A DNA stretch of 64,000 nucleotides from Gloeocapsopsis sp. IPPAS B-1203 (GCF_002749975.1 NZ_PEIG01000005.1:1-64000), one strand, 5' to 3'; numbered from the stretch's first letter, positions 1-9,866 are shown. Made by a program: numbers and translations. The notes: generated from the sequence alone by a model not told the origin.

Positions 1-1
1 T

Positions 2-532
2 ACGCCAACTGAGCCTGTTGATAACACGCCAACTGAACCAACTGAGCCTGTTGATAATACGCCGATAGAACCACCAGTTGACAACACGCCAACTGAACCA
101 ACTGAGCCTGTTGACAATACGCCGATAGAACCACCAGTTGATAACACCCCAACTGAGCCTGTTGACAATACGCCGATAGAACCACCAGTTGATAACACCC
201 CAACTGAGCCAACTGAGCCTATCGATAACACGCCAACTGAGCCTGTTGATAACACGCCAATAGAACCACCAGTTGACAATACGCCAACTGAGCCTATCGA
301 TAACACCCCAACTGAACCAACTGAGCCTATTGACAATACGCCGATAGAACCACCAGTTGATAACACCCCAACTGAGCCTATTGACAATACGCCGATAGAA
401 CCACCAGTTGATAACACCCCAACTGAGCCTATCGACAATACGCCAACTGAGCCTGTTGATAACACGCCAATAGAACCACCAGTTGACAATACGCCATCTC
501 CGATTGAAGAGTCTACACCAGTGGAGCTATAA
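2..532 (+). CDS. C-terminal part of a Thr/Pro/Glu-rich repeat protein (5' end outside window)
   Basis: An open frame enters from the left edge and stops with TAA at 530-532. It encodes 176 residues, almost all short tandem units of the form VDNTPTEP (8 residues), VDNTPIEPP (9) and an 11-residue variant with an extra TEP, with V/I alternation. The last residues (SPIEESTPVEL) leave the repeat. The repeat is conserved at the DNA level with synonymous third-base variation, which argues for a translated stretch rather than a non-coding satellite. Such acidic Pro/Thr-rich tails are usually extracellular or linker regions; the domain in front is not visible, so no function is assigned. It converges on the broken CHASE2-kinase gene. 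Confidence 0.75.
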   Translation, partial: TPTEPVDNTPTEPTEPVDNTPIEPPVDNTPTEPTEPVDNTPIEPPVDNTPTEPVDNTPIEPPVDNTPTEPTEPIDNTPTEPVDNTPIEPPVDNTPTEPIDNTPTEPTEPIDNTPIEPPVDNTPTEPIDNTPIEPPVDNTPTEPIDNTPTEPVDNTPIEPPVDNTPSPIEESTPVEL

Positions 533-608
533 CAAGAGCTATAAAATTGTAATTAGCTGTTTTTTCACATTGCTGGCAAAGCTTCCTACTGCGGTAGCAC
601 AACAAATA

Positions 609-658
609 CCGCCACAGATAAAGCAGTATATCTGTACTACAATTAACTACTGTGGCGG
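609..658. terminator. Inverted repeat between convergent genes, possible terminator
   Basis: CCGCCACAG (609-617) pairs with CTGTGGCGG (650-658) across a 32-base loop. The right arm lies over the last codons and stop of the kinase gene. No clear T-run follows on either strand, so this is a weak terminator candidate. Confidence 0.25.
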
Positions 659-3048
659 CAAAACAATAGTAGAATTTGGATCAGCAATTTCGGTAGTTGC
701 AATACCCCAAGGTGTTGTAGGAGAATCGTAGTCATCTGTAGGTAAGTTATCGTCTATTTTTAAAGAGCTAGTATGCAAATTTACTAGTTGCTCAAAGTCA
801 GATAAAGCTTCTAACGCAGATTGATAGCGCTTGGTAAAATCATGACGCACCATTTTACACAAAAATGTAGCAAACTCATGACTAACTTGAGCTTTGTCCA
901 TCCAGAGTGTTTCTCCCGTGTTTACATCTAGCTGCAACTCATGAGGAGATAATCCAGTTAAAGCTCTAATTCCTGTCATGCCCAATGCATAAATGTCACT
1001 ACTATATCTAACACGACCTGCACATTGTTCACTGGGAGCATAGCCTTGAGTACCAATTCCGATAGTAAAGCTACTTTGCCCTTCTTGATCTAATAATTGG
1101 TTACTTACTTCTTTGACTGCACCAAAGTCAATTAGCACAAGCTTATTGTCGGAGTGTCGCCGAATGATATTACTCGGTTTGATGTCTCGATGAATGACTC
1201 CATGACTGTGAACAAATTCTAAAGTTTGTAGAAGCTCGTGTATTATTGTGACAACTGTAGATTCTGGCATTGGTCTACCTGGAGGAATTTCCTGACTGAG
1301 AGGATGACCAATAACCAACTCTTGCACAAGATAAAATTCTTCACCTTCATCAAAGTACGCCAGCAGTTGAGGAATTTGGTCATGGGTTCCCAACTTTTCT
1401 AGGGTTTCTGCCTCTAATTGAAACAAACGTCTAGCAAGTTGGAAGTGTTTGGGATTGTTACTCGCAAGTTTAAGTTGTTTAACAACACATAGTGGACTAC
1501 CTGGGCGTTGTCTGTCCTCTGCTACATAGGTTTCACTAAAGCCACCAGCACCTAATACTCTGACAATTTTATAACGCCCGCCAAGGAGCTTTCCAATCGT
1601 TGCTAGCTCACGTTGCTCAAGTAGGTATTGTAGGTCATCTTGTTGACTAATAATTTCTTGCACAATTGGAGACGATGCATAGCGTTCTAAGCTACGGTGT
1701 AAACTCCTTTTTCTCAATCTTTCACTTGCTACACCTGTACCCAAGTAGGAAAAGCTGGCAAGAGAGATCGCAACCAAAGGAACAGCAACAGGAAAATACA
1801 AACCACCATATATGAAACTGAAATAACTCAGACTGACCCAGAAAATCATAATTCCTGCGGTCGATGCACATTGAATAGCAGTGCGCTTAGATCTTCTAAT
1901 TAAAAATGCACTTCCACCAACTAAAAGTAGTACAAACAAGCTACATGTATTGGTGTTAGGAATTCCTTGTGCGATCGCACGATTATTTAGTAAAGTTGCG
2001 ATCGCATTCGCTTGAATTTCTACTCCTGACATTTGCTGTGGATACAACCAACTTCCAGCAAATGGCGCTCCATGAAAATCTTGTAGTGAAGCTGCTGTTG
2101 CCCCGACTATAACAATTTTATCTTTGAAATACCTTCCTTGCTGTAAATAGCTATTCCAGTTTTCAGGATCTAATACATGCCAAAAAGAAATCTGCTCAAA
2201 TGTCCAGCTGGACCATAAAAATTAATATACTCTGCTTGAGGTCTGACAAACGCAGGGTTAGCGGCTTTAGCCACTGCCTCTTCAAATGAAGGGAAATCTT
2301 TCAATTCTTCCAGTGTATCTTTTGGGTATTCTTCTTGTTGCGACAATAACTCTGGGAAAGTACTTGCAAACCGATGAACTTTCCCATCAGCTTCTAGCGG
2401 AAAATTAATTGTGCCAATTGAATGCGGTTTTGTCCAAAATAAGCGTTCGGGCTGGATTAATTGAATTAATCTACCTTGATAAATTTCTGCTTCTGCATAC
2501 TCGGCAGCCAATGCTACTTTACCTGGATAGCGCTGCAATACTTGAGCTAATTGTTGATCGTCAGCGGAACCGTAGCTACTAGGGTTGGTAAATAAAATAT
2601 CTAAAGCAACGACTTTTGCACCTGCTGCCATCAACTGATCGATTACTTGTGCATACGCAGCACGTTGCCATGCCCAAGCTTTCAGTGGTTCCAAATAAGC
2701 ATATTTTTGTGGATCTGCTTCCAACAATTGCTTGGGTATTGATAATGATGGCTCATCAATCGCCAAAATGACAATATCTTCTGGTGGCGCTACTGGACCA
2801 CGGAGTTCAAAAAACATTGTCTGGACATGAGATTCCCACAGCTGAACTAATCGCCAATTTCCGCCTATTGCGATCGCAGCTGCGATTGCCCAAGCTATTG
2901 TAAGAATGTGTCCGATCCAGGCAAGACGTAACGATTGACGTACCGTCAATATTGCAGTGATTTTTGTCGTTGCTTTATGCACTTTAAGCGATCGCTTACC
3001 AGCTGAGTCTTTTTTCTGGAGCTTGGATGCTGTATCGTCTTGTGTCAT
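647..3048 (-). pseudogene. CHASE2-domain serine/threonine protein kinase, split by a frameshift
   Basis: Two minus-strand frames together make one protein of about 800 residues. The upstream frame (3048 to 2170) starts ATG, has a basic N-terminus, one membrane segment (about residues 41-62) and a CHASE2 extracytoplasmic sensor domain reading to INFYGPAG. It then runs off frame to a stop. The downstream frame, open without stops from about 2203, continues the CHASE2 end (TFEQISFWHVL, FKDKIVIVGAT), then hydrophobic segments and a protein kinase: glycine loop GAGGFSETY, VVKQL lysine, HRDIKPSN catalytic loop, DFG. One missing base near 2201-2205 (GGACATTT where GGAACATTT would restore frame) explains the split. 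This is either a sequencing error or a real inactivation. CHASE2-kinases are membrane receptors that sense an unknown outside signal and phosphorylate Ser/Thr. Confidence 0.85.
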
Positions 3049-4007
3049 ATCTTGCCTGGAAGCTTGTTTTCCCTACAACAACCTGATTTTGTCTTTTCTA
3101 AGTTAATCTCTCAAAACTTCAATATCAACCGAATTTAGCTATGATATGCATATATTACTCGCAATAGCATTTATACTTAGGCAGTAAAAATCTCTGGTAC
3201 TATGTACCCTATCAACAATTTTATTCGACAATGGAAAATCTCCAAAATTAAAGAGTTGTCTCGTGCTGTCTATTTTAAGCAAAACTACTTGCTGTCATCG
3301 GCACTAGTAGGTGCCTAAGAAGTAGCGTTAGCATTAATACTATAGACTGTGCCTGTGATTATAAATTTCTCAGAGTGTAGAGACTGTTATAATTCAGCCG
3401 ACAAGCGTAAAACGACAACTCAGATTTATATTTGTGACTAAACTTATTATGTCTTATTATCAGTTTACACGCTATTTAGGAGGTATTACAAAGCTACATT
3501 AAAGCCTAAAATTAGTGACAGTAGCAGTAATTTAAACAATTTTAGCCAAATATACTGTGTGTTTTAGTAAGTACTGAAAGCAACAAGCTAGGAAAAAATT
3601 GGTAGGAGTTATTGCAAAAAAAGCATTAAACCTCAAAAAATGTTTAGATGCTCTAGGTGACAGTAGGGTAGAAACAAAAGACAATTGTGTATTATCTGAA
3701 ATAGTAAACTGAACAAAGGATTTTCTAAAAAATGCGGCATATTTTGCGGCTTCGGAAAAATATATTTTATTCAATTATTTTAAGTAATATAGTACTTTTA
3801 AATGATTTGTGAATTTGATAACGTACTAGAAGAGTGGCTAATGGCTAATGAAAGAGAAGCTAGTATGCTGCTCAAACAGTAAAAAAGTGACTCTTGAATA
3901 ATTAGCAGCCCCAAGGAGATGTTCATAAATCAAATAGAAACGCTATATAAGTTGCAATACAAATTAAAGGAAAACTAACTATTTCTAAGCTTTTAGGTTT
4001 AACTTTT
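3049..4007. other. 959-bp gap without a convincing gene
   Basis: AT-rich stretch. A 38-codon plus-strand frame (3202-3318, basic, ending in a hydrophobic LLSSALVGA) could be a gene remnant or a small peptide. An 80-codon minus-strand frame (3532-3774) lacks a ribosome site and any recognisable motif. No RNA gene was recognised. Confidence 0.5.
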
Positions 4008-4529
4008 ATGGCATGCTTAATAAACCGCACGTCTATTTTTGTAGACGGCAATAATATGTTCTATGCGCAACAAAAAAATGGTTGGTTTTTCGATCCAAGA
4101 AGAGTATTGGAATACTTTAAAACAGAGCAACCAGAGACGATATTAATCAATGCCTTTTGGTATACCGGCTTAAAAGATCCACAAGATCAGCGTGGTTTTA
4201 GAGATGCATTGATCAGCTTAGGATATACAGTACGGCATAAAATTCTTAAAGAATATTACGACGATACCTCTGGACGTTATTCGCAAAAAGCGAACCTAGA
4301 CATTGAAATTGTCGTAGATATGTTTAATACTGTAGAGCAATATAATCATGTTATTTTATTTAGTGGAGATGGAGATTTTGAACGAGCAATTGAGCTATTG
4401 CGCTCAAAAGATACTCACATTACTGTAGTGTCCACAGAAGGAATGATTGCACGAGAATTACGGAATGCTACTGATAGATATATTGATTTAAATGATATTA
4501 GAGAATACATAGAGAAAGTAGATTATTAA
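4008..4529 (+). CDS. NYN-domain (LabA/DUF88-like) protein
   Basis: 173 residues forming a single NYN/PIN-like domain. The acidic residues that bind metal in this fold are visible: FVDGNN near the N-terminus, LDIEIVVDMFN in the middle and FSGDGDFE near residue 125. NYN proteins of the LabA/DUF88 group are predicted ribonucleases. In Synechococcus the relative LabA affects clock-output feedback, but many paralogues exist in cyanobacteria and this one cannot be equated with LabA. The start ATG at 4008 lacks a strong ribosome site. It stands alone, 156 bases before leuA. Confidence 0.85.
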   Translation: MACLINRTSIFVDGNNMFYAQQKNGWFFDPRRVLEYFKTEQPETILINAFWYTGLKDPQDQRGFRDALISLGYTVRHKILKEYYDDTSGRYSQKANLDIEIVVDMFNTVEQYNHVILFSGDGDFERAIELLRSKDTHITVVSTEGMIARELRNATDRYIDLNDIREYIEKVDY

Positions 4530-4685
4530 TAATTTAGTTGAAATATAGTTGATATTTTAGACTTAAATACAAAGAACAAACGGCACATACAAAGCAATAG
4601 CATGAACGTGTTTACATATAATTTACGATCGCTGTAGTAGAAATCAAGAATAAGTTGACATAAACAACATCAAATAAGGAGTACT

Positions 4686-6275
4686 ATGCACGCACAACAA
4701 GATCGCATCATTATCTTTGATACAACATTGCGGGATGGAGAACAATGTCCTGGTGCCACATTAAATGTAGAAGAGAAGGTGATGATTGCTCGCCAACTGT
4801 CACGGTTGGGTGTAGATATCATCGAAGCTGGATTTGCATTTGCCAGTCCAGGAGACTTTAATGCAGTACAGCAAATTGCCGAAACTGTAGGTACTGAAGA
4901 CGGTCCTGTAATTTGTAGTTTGGCAAGAGCAATCAAGGATGATATTAAAGCAGCAGCAGAGGCATTAAAGCCAGCTGCTAAAGCAAGAATTCATACATTT
5001 ATTTCCACGTCAGATATTCATCTAGAGTACCAGTTGAAAAAATCCCGTTCTGAGGTGTTAGCGATCGCTGAAGAAATGGTCGCCTATGCTAAATCTTTCA
5101 TGGATGATGTGGAATTTTCTCCTATGGATGCGGTACGCACTGATCCAGAATACTTGTATCAAGTGCTAGAACGCGCGATCGCTGCTGGCGCAAAAACAAT
5201 CAATATTCCTGATACCGTAGGTTACACTACTCCTAGTGAATTTGGAGCGCTGATTCGCGGTATAAAAGAGAATGTTTCAAATATTGACCAAGCAATTATT
5301 TCGGTTCACGGTCACAATGATTTGGGTTTAGCTGTTGCTAACTTCTTAGAAGCTGTCAAAAATGGAGCGCGACAACTCGAATGTACGATTAACGGTATTG
5401 GGGAACGCGCTGGCAATGCGGCACTAGAAGAATTAGTCATGGCGCTACACGTCAGACGGCAATACTATAACCCTTATTTAGGTCGCCCAGTTGATTCTGA
5501 AGCACCTTTGACAAATATTGATACGCATCAAATTTATAAAACTTCCCGACTCGTTTCTAATTTAACAGGGATGCTGGTGCAGCCGAATAAGGCGATTGTT
5601 GGTGCAAATGCTTTTGCCCACGAATCTGGAATTCACCAAGATGGCGTGTTGAAAAATAAGCTGACCTATGAAATTATGGATGCCCAATCCATCGGCTTAA
5701 CTGATAATCAAATCGTCTTGGGCAAACATTCGGGACGCAATGCCTTCCGCACTCGTTTAAAGGAATTGGGATTTGAACTGTCGGAAACAGATTTAAATAA
5801 AGCATTTTTGCGGTTTAAAGACTTAGCAGATAAGAAAAAAGAGATTTCTGATTGGGATTTAGAAGCAATCGTCAACGATGAAATTCAACAAACACCAGAA
5901 CTATTTCGTTTAGAGTTTGTGCAGGTTTCCTGCGGCGATCGCGCGTGTCCCACTGCTACTGTGTCGATTCGTACTCCTGAAGGTGAAGAATTAACCGATG
6001 CGGCAATTGGTACCGGACCCGTTGATGCTGTCTATAAAGCCATTAACCGCGTGGTGAATGTCCCCAATCAACTGATTGAGTTTTCTGTTCAGTCAGTGAC
6101 TGCGGGGATTGATGCGATCGGTGAAGTCACAATTCGCCTACGTTATGAAGACCGCGTGTATTCTGGTCATGCAGCTAACACAGATATTATCGTTGCCTCA
6201 GCCCAAGCGTACGTTAACGCCCTGAATCGTTTGTATGCCGCCATCCAGAATAAGCAGCAACAATTAACAGTGTAA
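4686..6275 (+). CDS. leuA: 2-isopropylmalate synthase
   Basis: 529 residues, full length. It condenses acetyl-CoA with 2-oxoisovalerate, the committed step of leucine synthesis. The DRE-TIM metallolyase signature [16 protein letters not shown] lies at residues 10-26 and the [12 protein letters not shown] metal-binding motif in the TIM barrel. The C-terminal third (from about 400) is the leucine-binding regulatory domain typical of the enzyme. AAGGAG sits 6 bases before the ATG. A rho-independent terminator (6286-6310) directly follows the stop, so it is probably a single-gene transcript. Confidence 0.97.
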   Translation: MHAQQDRIIIFDTTLRDGEQCPGATLNVEEKVMIARQLSRLGVDIIEAGFAFASPGDFNAVQQIAETVGTEDGPVICSLARAIKDDIKAAAEALKPAAKARIHTFISTSDIHLEYQLKKSRSEVLAIAEEMVAYAKSFMDDVEFSPMDAVRTDPEYLYQVLERAIAAGAKTINIPDTVGYTTPSEFGALIRGIKENVSNIDQAIISVHGHNDLGLAVANFLEAVKNGARQLECTINGIGERAGNAALEELVMALHVRRQYYNPYLGRPVDSEAPLTNIDTHQIYKTSRLVSNLTGMLVQPNKAIVGANAFAHESGIHQDGVLKNKLTYEIMDAQSIGLTDNQIVLGKHSGRNAFRTRLKELGFELSETDLNKAFLRFKDLADKKKEISDWDLEAIVNDEIQQTPELFRLEFVQVSCGDRACPTATVSIRTPEGEELTDAAIGTGPVDAVYKAINRVVNVPNQLIEFSVQSVTAGIDAIGEVTIRLRYEDRVYSGHAANTDIIVASAQAYVNALNRLYAAIQNKQQQLTV

Positions 6276-6285
6276 AACATGATAG

Positions 6286-6310
6286 GGTGGGCAATGCCCA
6301 CCTTTTTTAT
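6286..6310 (+). terminator. Rho-independent terminator of leuA
   Basis: GGTGGGC (6286-6292), loop AAT, GCCCACC (6296-6302), then six T. It lies 10 bases after the leuA stop. The hairpin belongs to a motif common between cyanobacterial genes. It also lies inside the 5' extension of the next open frame, which argues for that gene starting later. Confidence 0.85.
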
Positions 6311-6326
6311 TTGCAGCCAGGTCATC

Positions 6327-7127
6327 ATGCGCGATGATGTATTTGCCAAAGAACAACGATTCCATGATGAATGGGCTTCTACAATTGACGTCGAAGGAAT
6401 TCAAGTCCGAGATTACTTTGAAGCTTGTACTGCCCCCGAAAATCGCTTCATTCTGAATCATTTAGGAGATCTTAGAGGCAAGTTGTTATTAGATTTAGGT
6501 TGTGGCGCGGGTGAAAACAGCGTCTACTTTGCGAAAAAAGGGGCAAGATGTGTTGCAGCAGATTATTCGCCAGGAATGGTGGAGGTTGCATTGAAACTTG
6601 CTGAGGCAAATGGGGTAAAAGTTCAAGGACGCACAATGAATGCGATCGCACTTGATTGTCCTGATAACACCTTTGATATAGTTTATGCCTCAAATCTTTT
6701 GCATCACATTCCCAACCCCCGCGCCGCAATTCGCGAAATGCATCGCGTTCTTAAGCCTGGTGGAAAAGCTTGTTTTTGGGACCCTTTACGGCATAATCCT
6801 GTGATTAATGTGTATCGACGCATTGCCACAAAGGTACGAACCGAAGACGAAATGCCATTGGATATCAATATTGTTGATTTTGTGCGATCGCACTTCTCAA
6901 AAACAACTTACGATACCTTTTGGCTAGCGACTTTATGGATTTTCCTACGCTTTTATTTAATTGAAAAAGTAGATCCAAACAAAGAAAGATACTGGAAGAA
7001 AATCATCCTTGAACACTCCCGACTAGCACCCACATATCAAAACTTAGAAAAGTTTGATGTCCTTCTCAAAAAACTACCTCTAATGAAACGCTTCGCCTGG
7101 AATATCGCCGTTGTCGCCACAAAATAA
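6327..7127 (+). CDS. Class I SAM-dependent methyltransferase
   Basis: 266 residues from the ATG at 6327. An in-frame ATG at 6279 would have to be translated through the leuA terminator hairpin, so I prefer the later start. Rossmann-fold methyltransferase motifs are clear: LLLDLGCGAGENSVYFAKKG (motif I, SAM binding), a motif II acidic loop at DYS, LDCPDNTFDIVYASNLLHHI (motif IV) and the VLKPGGKACF post-motif. It looks like a UbiE/Methyltransf_11-type enzyme. The substrate cannot be told from sequence. It converges on the antiporter gene. Confidence 0.88.
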   Translation: MRDDVFAKEQRFHDEWASTIDVEGIQVRDYFEACTAPENRFILNHLGDLRGKLLLDLGCGAGENSVYFAKKGARCVAADYSPGMVEVALKLAEANGVKVQGRTMNAIALDCPDNTFDIVYASNLLHHIPNPRAAIREMHRVLKPGGKACFWDPLRHNPVINVYRRIATKVRTEDEMPLDINIVDFVRSHFSKTTYDTFWLATLWIFLRFYLIEKVDPNKERYWKKIILEHSRLAPTYQNLEKFDVLLKKLPLMKRFAWNIAVVATK

Positions 7128-7165
7128 GTAACAGGGAGAGGAAGAAGTGGTTAGTGACTAGTTTT

Positions 7166-7231
7166 GAATTATGAATTAACTCCATTCATAATTCACCTTC
7201 ACCCCTCGCCCCTCACTCCTCACCCCTCTCT
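7166..7231. repeat. Inverted repeat plus low-complexity 'cccctcgcccctcactcct' repeat
   Basis: GAATTATGAAT (7166-7176) and ATTCATAATTC (7184-7194) form an 11-bp hairpin between convergent genes. It is followed by CTC-rich phrase repeats up to the stop of the antiporter gene. The phrase recurs elsewhere in the window (in ldpA, in the NurA gene, and near 28030 and 56050). Confidence 0.6.
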
Positions 7232-7232
7232 T

Positions 7233-8678
7233 CTACGGTTGCCGATTTGCTGCCCGATCTAATTCAGGAACTGCTTCCGCAGATTCAACTGCTGGTTCTG
7301 AATCAGGAAATACAAACCGCAATAAAGGTGGTGCTAAAAAGGTTGTCAAAATGACCATCATAATAATCGCTGCTTCTAACGGTTTAGAAAGCGCACCACT
7401 TGCCGAACCAACTCCAGCAAAGACAAGTCCGACTTCACCACGAGGAATCATCCCCACACCGATCGCCAAACGATTGATTCCAGGTTGACCAAATACAGCT
7501 AAACCTGTGACGACTTTACCAATGATCGCGATCGCAATTAAAAAACTTGCAATCAACAAACCTTCGCGATTTGTAGGATTGGCTGGGTTCAACACTCCCA
7601 AGTCAGTTTTTGCACCTACAGTCACAAAGAAAATTGGTACTAGGATGTCAGCGATCGGAATGACTTGACGTTGCAATTCTTTGCGTTTATCGGTTTCATC
7701 TAACACTAGACCAGCTGCAAAAGCTCCTAAAATTGCCTCCAAGTGAATCACAGCTGCCAAGTATGCCATAGCGTAAGCAAAAATGATTGCCGGTATGACA
7801 ATGCCGCCGCGAGTCTTAAACAGATCCACTACTGAGACAAACGTTTTATTGAATACTTTACCCAGAAGAATAGCACCAATTAAGAAACCACTCGCACTAA
7901 GAATCAAGTAAACAACGTTGGTGACATCAATCTCACCAGTTTTTGCCAAGCTAGCAACGACCGCTAAGACAATAATGCCTAATACGTCGTCAATAACCGC
8001 AGCACCTAAAATAATTTGACCTTCTTTAGAATTGAGTCGCCCCAATTCAGACAAAACCTTCGACGTAATACCGATACTCGTTGCAGTTAAAGCTGCACCC
8101 GCAAAAATTGCTGGAACAGCCGAAATCCCAAAGAAAACCATCAATCCCGCAGTACCAGCCGCAAAAGGGACAGCAACTCCCACTATTGCAACTAATGTTG
8201 CTTGAATGCCAACTTCAAGTAATTCCTTGAGATTTGACTCTAAACCAATCTCAAACAGCAGAATCACAACACCAATTTCTGCCAAGACACTGATGACATC
8301 ATTTTGGTCGCGAAACACAGCGCCTGCTAGATCGGGAGTAAGACCTCCAGTAGATTCTAGAAATCTAATAATCAAAGAACTAGAAGGTTCTACTCCAGCT
8401 TCTGGAAATGCCAAAAGATGCAAGGCAGAAACCCCAACTAACACCCCACCAACCAATTCTCCCAAAACAGGTGGTAAACCAACGCGGTTTGAGAATTCTC
8501 CACCTACTTTACTTGCCAGATAAATGACAACCAAACTCAGCAGTACTGCTGTTAGCAACAGTGTTCCATATTCTGCTTCAGAGGAAGCTTCCGCCGCAGT
8601 TTCTGTCGCACTTGCCAGCACATACGTATTTCCCCATCCTGGGAGTTGCATCAACCAGGTTAAAATTGGCAATTGCAT
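7233..8678 (-). CDS. Cation:proton antiporter, CPA2 (KefB/NapA-like) family
   Basis: 481 residues with about 12-13 hydrophobic segments of the Na+/H+ exchanger fold (Pfam Na_H_Exchanger). Landmarks are GELVGGVLVG, ILLFEIGLESNL, ITSKVLSELG and AAVIDDVLGIIVLA, whose Asp pair is the ion-binding site of CPA2 carriers, and the helix MIPRGEVGLVFAG. The short acidic C-terminus lacks an RCK/TrkA-N domain, so it resembles NapA-type rather than Kef channels. It would exchange Na+ or K+ for protons at the plasma membrane. Transport ion not determinable. Confidence 0.9.
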   Translation of the reverse strand: MQLPILTWLMQLPGWGNTYVLASATETAAEASSEAEYGTLLLTAVLLSLVVIYLASKVGGEFSNRVGLPPVLGELVGGVLVGVSALHLLAFPEAGVEPSSSLIIRFLESTGGLTPDLAGAVFRDQNDVISVLAEIGVVILLFEIGLESNLKELLEVGIQATLVAIVGVAVPFAAGTAGLMVFFGISAVPAIFAGAALTATSIGITSKVLSELGRLNSKEGQIILGAAVIDDVLGIIVLAVVASLAKTGEIDVTNVVYLILSASGFLIGAILLGKVFNKTFVSVVDLFKTRGGIVIPAIIFAYAMAYLAAVIHLEAILGAFAAGLVLDETDKRKELQRQVIPIADILVPIFFVTVGAKTDLGVLNPANPTNREGLLIASFLIAIAIIGKVVTGLAVFGQPGINRLAIGVGMIPRGEVGLVFAGVGSASGALSKPLEAAIIMMVILTTFLAPPLLRFVFPDSEPAVESAEAVPELDRAANRQP

Positions 8679-8882
8679 TTACCTTCCAATATGTGTACAA
8701 ACATTCTTTTTACTGTACAAGTTTGCTAACTAAATTAGGAGTGGTTATTAGTAATGGTGTAAATAGGGTTTCTTTATACTTCTATTAAAATTAAACTACT
8801 CACCTGATTTCTAACTAATTTTAAGTTACAAAAACTGTAACAATTGCAACATTGTTTTTTGTTTAATGCCAGATTAGATAGC

Positions 8883-8898
8883 ACGTCATACATGACGT
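8883..8898. promoter_or_regulatory. Perfect 7+2+7 palindrome upstream of the SIMPL gene
   Basis: ACGTCAT-AC-ATGACGT is a perfect inverted repeat lying 41 bases before the chosen ATG at 8940. Size and symmetry fit a dimeric repressor or activator site. No regulator is identifiable. Confidence 0.4.
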
Positions 8899-8939
8899 CA
8901 AAATTTAATTAGCCTCTAAGTGTGAGGACAGCAAAATCA

Positions 8940-9710
8940 ATGAATCCCTCTTCTGTAGCTGAAAGTCGCCAACATAAATATTTTTCCAATTTGATGAAGC
9001 CGTTACGCGGAGTATTTGTAACAACTAGCGTATTATGTTTAGCATTCGCCGCTCCTGTTATGGCACAACAACCGCAAGTTCCAATTTCTATGCGTACTAT
9101 TACTGTAAGCGGTCGCGGTACGGAGTCAATTCCCACAACATTGACTTTAGTGCGTTTAGGAGTTGAAGTCCAAGGCAAAACTGCCGCTGAAGTTCAACAA
9201 GAGGCTGCCCGACGCTCATCAGCAGTTGTTGCTTTACTGAAAACACGTAATGTAGAAAGACTCGAAACTACTGGTATCACACTTAACCCAGTCTATAGCT
9301 ATACTGATAATACACAGCGGTTGACTGGATATTCGGCAACAAATATTGTCAGTTTTCGGATTGCGACTGAAAGAATAGGAAATTTATTAGATGAAGCAGT
9401 AAAAGCTGGGGCAACAAGAATTGATAGTGTGAGTTTTATTGCGACAGATAGCGCGATCGCCCAAGCCCAACAGCAAGCTTTACGCGAAGCAACGCAAGAT
9501 GCCCAACAACAAGCTAATGCTGTATTAAATGTCTTGAATCTCTCACCTAGTGAAGTCGTTAGTATCCAAATTAATAATGCTGGTACGACTCCGCCGCCAC
9601 CTATTCCTTTAGCGCGTCAAGCAGCTGTAGCAGATAGCGTTGAGACTACACCAGTTGTGGGTGGCGAACAGCAAGTTGAAGCGACAGTAACGTTGCAAAT
9701 TCGGTACTAG
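8940..9710 (+). CDS. Secreted SIMPL (DUF541) domain protein
   Basis: 256 residues from ATG 8940, which has GAGGA 11 bases upstream; a GTG at 8922 lies in frame without a ribosome site. An internal Met at 8994 would give a classic 24-residue signal peptide with cleavage after PVMA. The mature part begins RTITVSGRGTESIPTTLTLVRLGVE, the start of the SIMPL/YggE fold, and includes a Gln/Ala-rich helix (residues about 175-205). Family members are periplasmic or outer-membrane associated and linked to oxidative stress in E. coli, but the biochemical role is not established. No operon partner. Confidence 0.9.
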   Translation: MNPSSVAESRQHKYFSNLMKPLRGVFVTTSVLCLAFAAPVMAQQPQVPISMRTITVSGRGTESIPTTLTLVRLGVEVQGKTAAEVQQEAARRSSAVVALLKTRNVERLETTGITLNPVYSYTDNTQRLTGYSATNIVSFRIATERIGNLLDEAVKAGATRIDSVSFIATDSAIAQAQQQALREATQDAQQQANAVLNVLNLSPSEVVSIQINNAGTTPPPPIPLARQAAVADSVETTPVVGGEQQVEATVTLQIRY

Positions 9711-9724
9711 AAAGAACGCCCTTC

Positions 9725-9835
9725 GACTGAAGTCGGGGCTACAGAAACAAAGTGTGCCTCCGCACACTAAGATAAAAACTTTATTAGCGAGTCCACGAAG
9801 GTGGACTTTGTTTGTCTAGTAGCGAATTTATTCGC
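9725..9835 (+). repeat. Dispersed two-hairpin repeat, copy 1
   Basis: Contains AGTGTGC-CTCC-GCACACT and AGTCCAC-GAAG-GTGGACT hairpins, flanked by GACTGAAGTC on the left and GCGAATTTATTCGC on the right. An inverted copy lies at 35858-35971. It occupies the gap between the SIMPL gene and ssb. Confidence 0.75.
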
Positions 9836-9866
9836 ACTCGCATTCTTGCAAATGTCACATTTTCTA

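Noticed and set aside
1-496. CRISPR-like array of short repeats
   Set aside because: Repeats of 24-33 bases abut without unique spacers and translate in one open frame to a TPTEP protein repeat.
483-731. 82-codon plus-strand ORF over the end of the repeat gene and the kinase gene
   Set aside because: Shadow frame overlapping two better-supported genes.
3532-3774. 80-codon minus-strand ORF
   Set aside because: No ribosome site, no motif and composition like surrounding AT-rich DNA.
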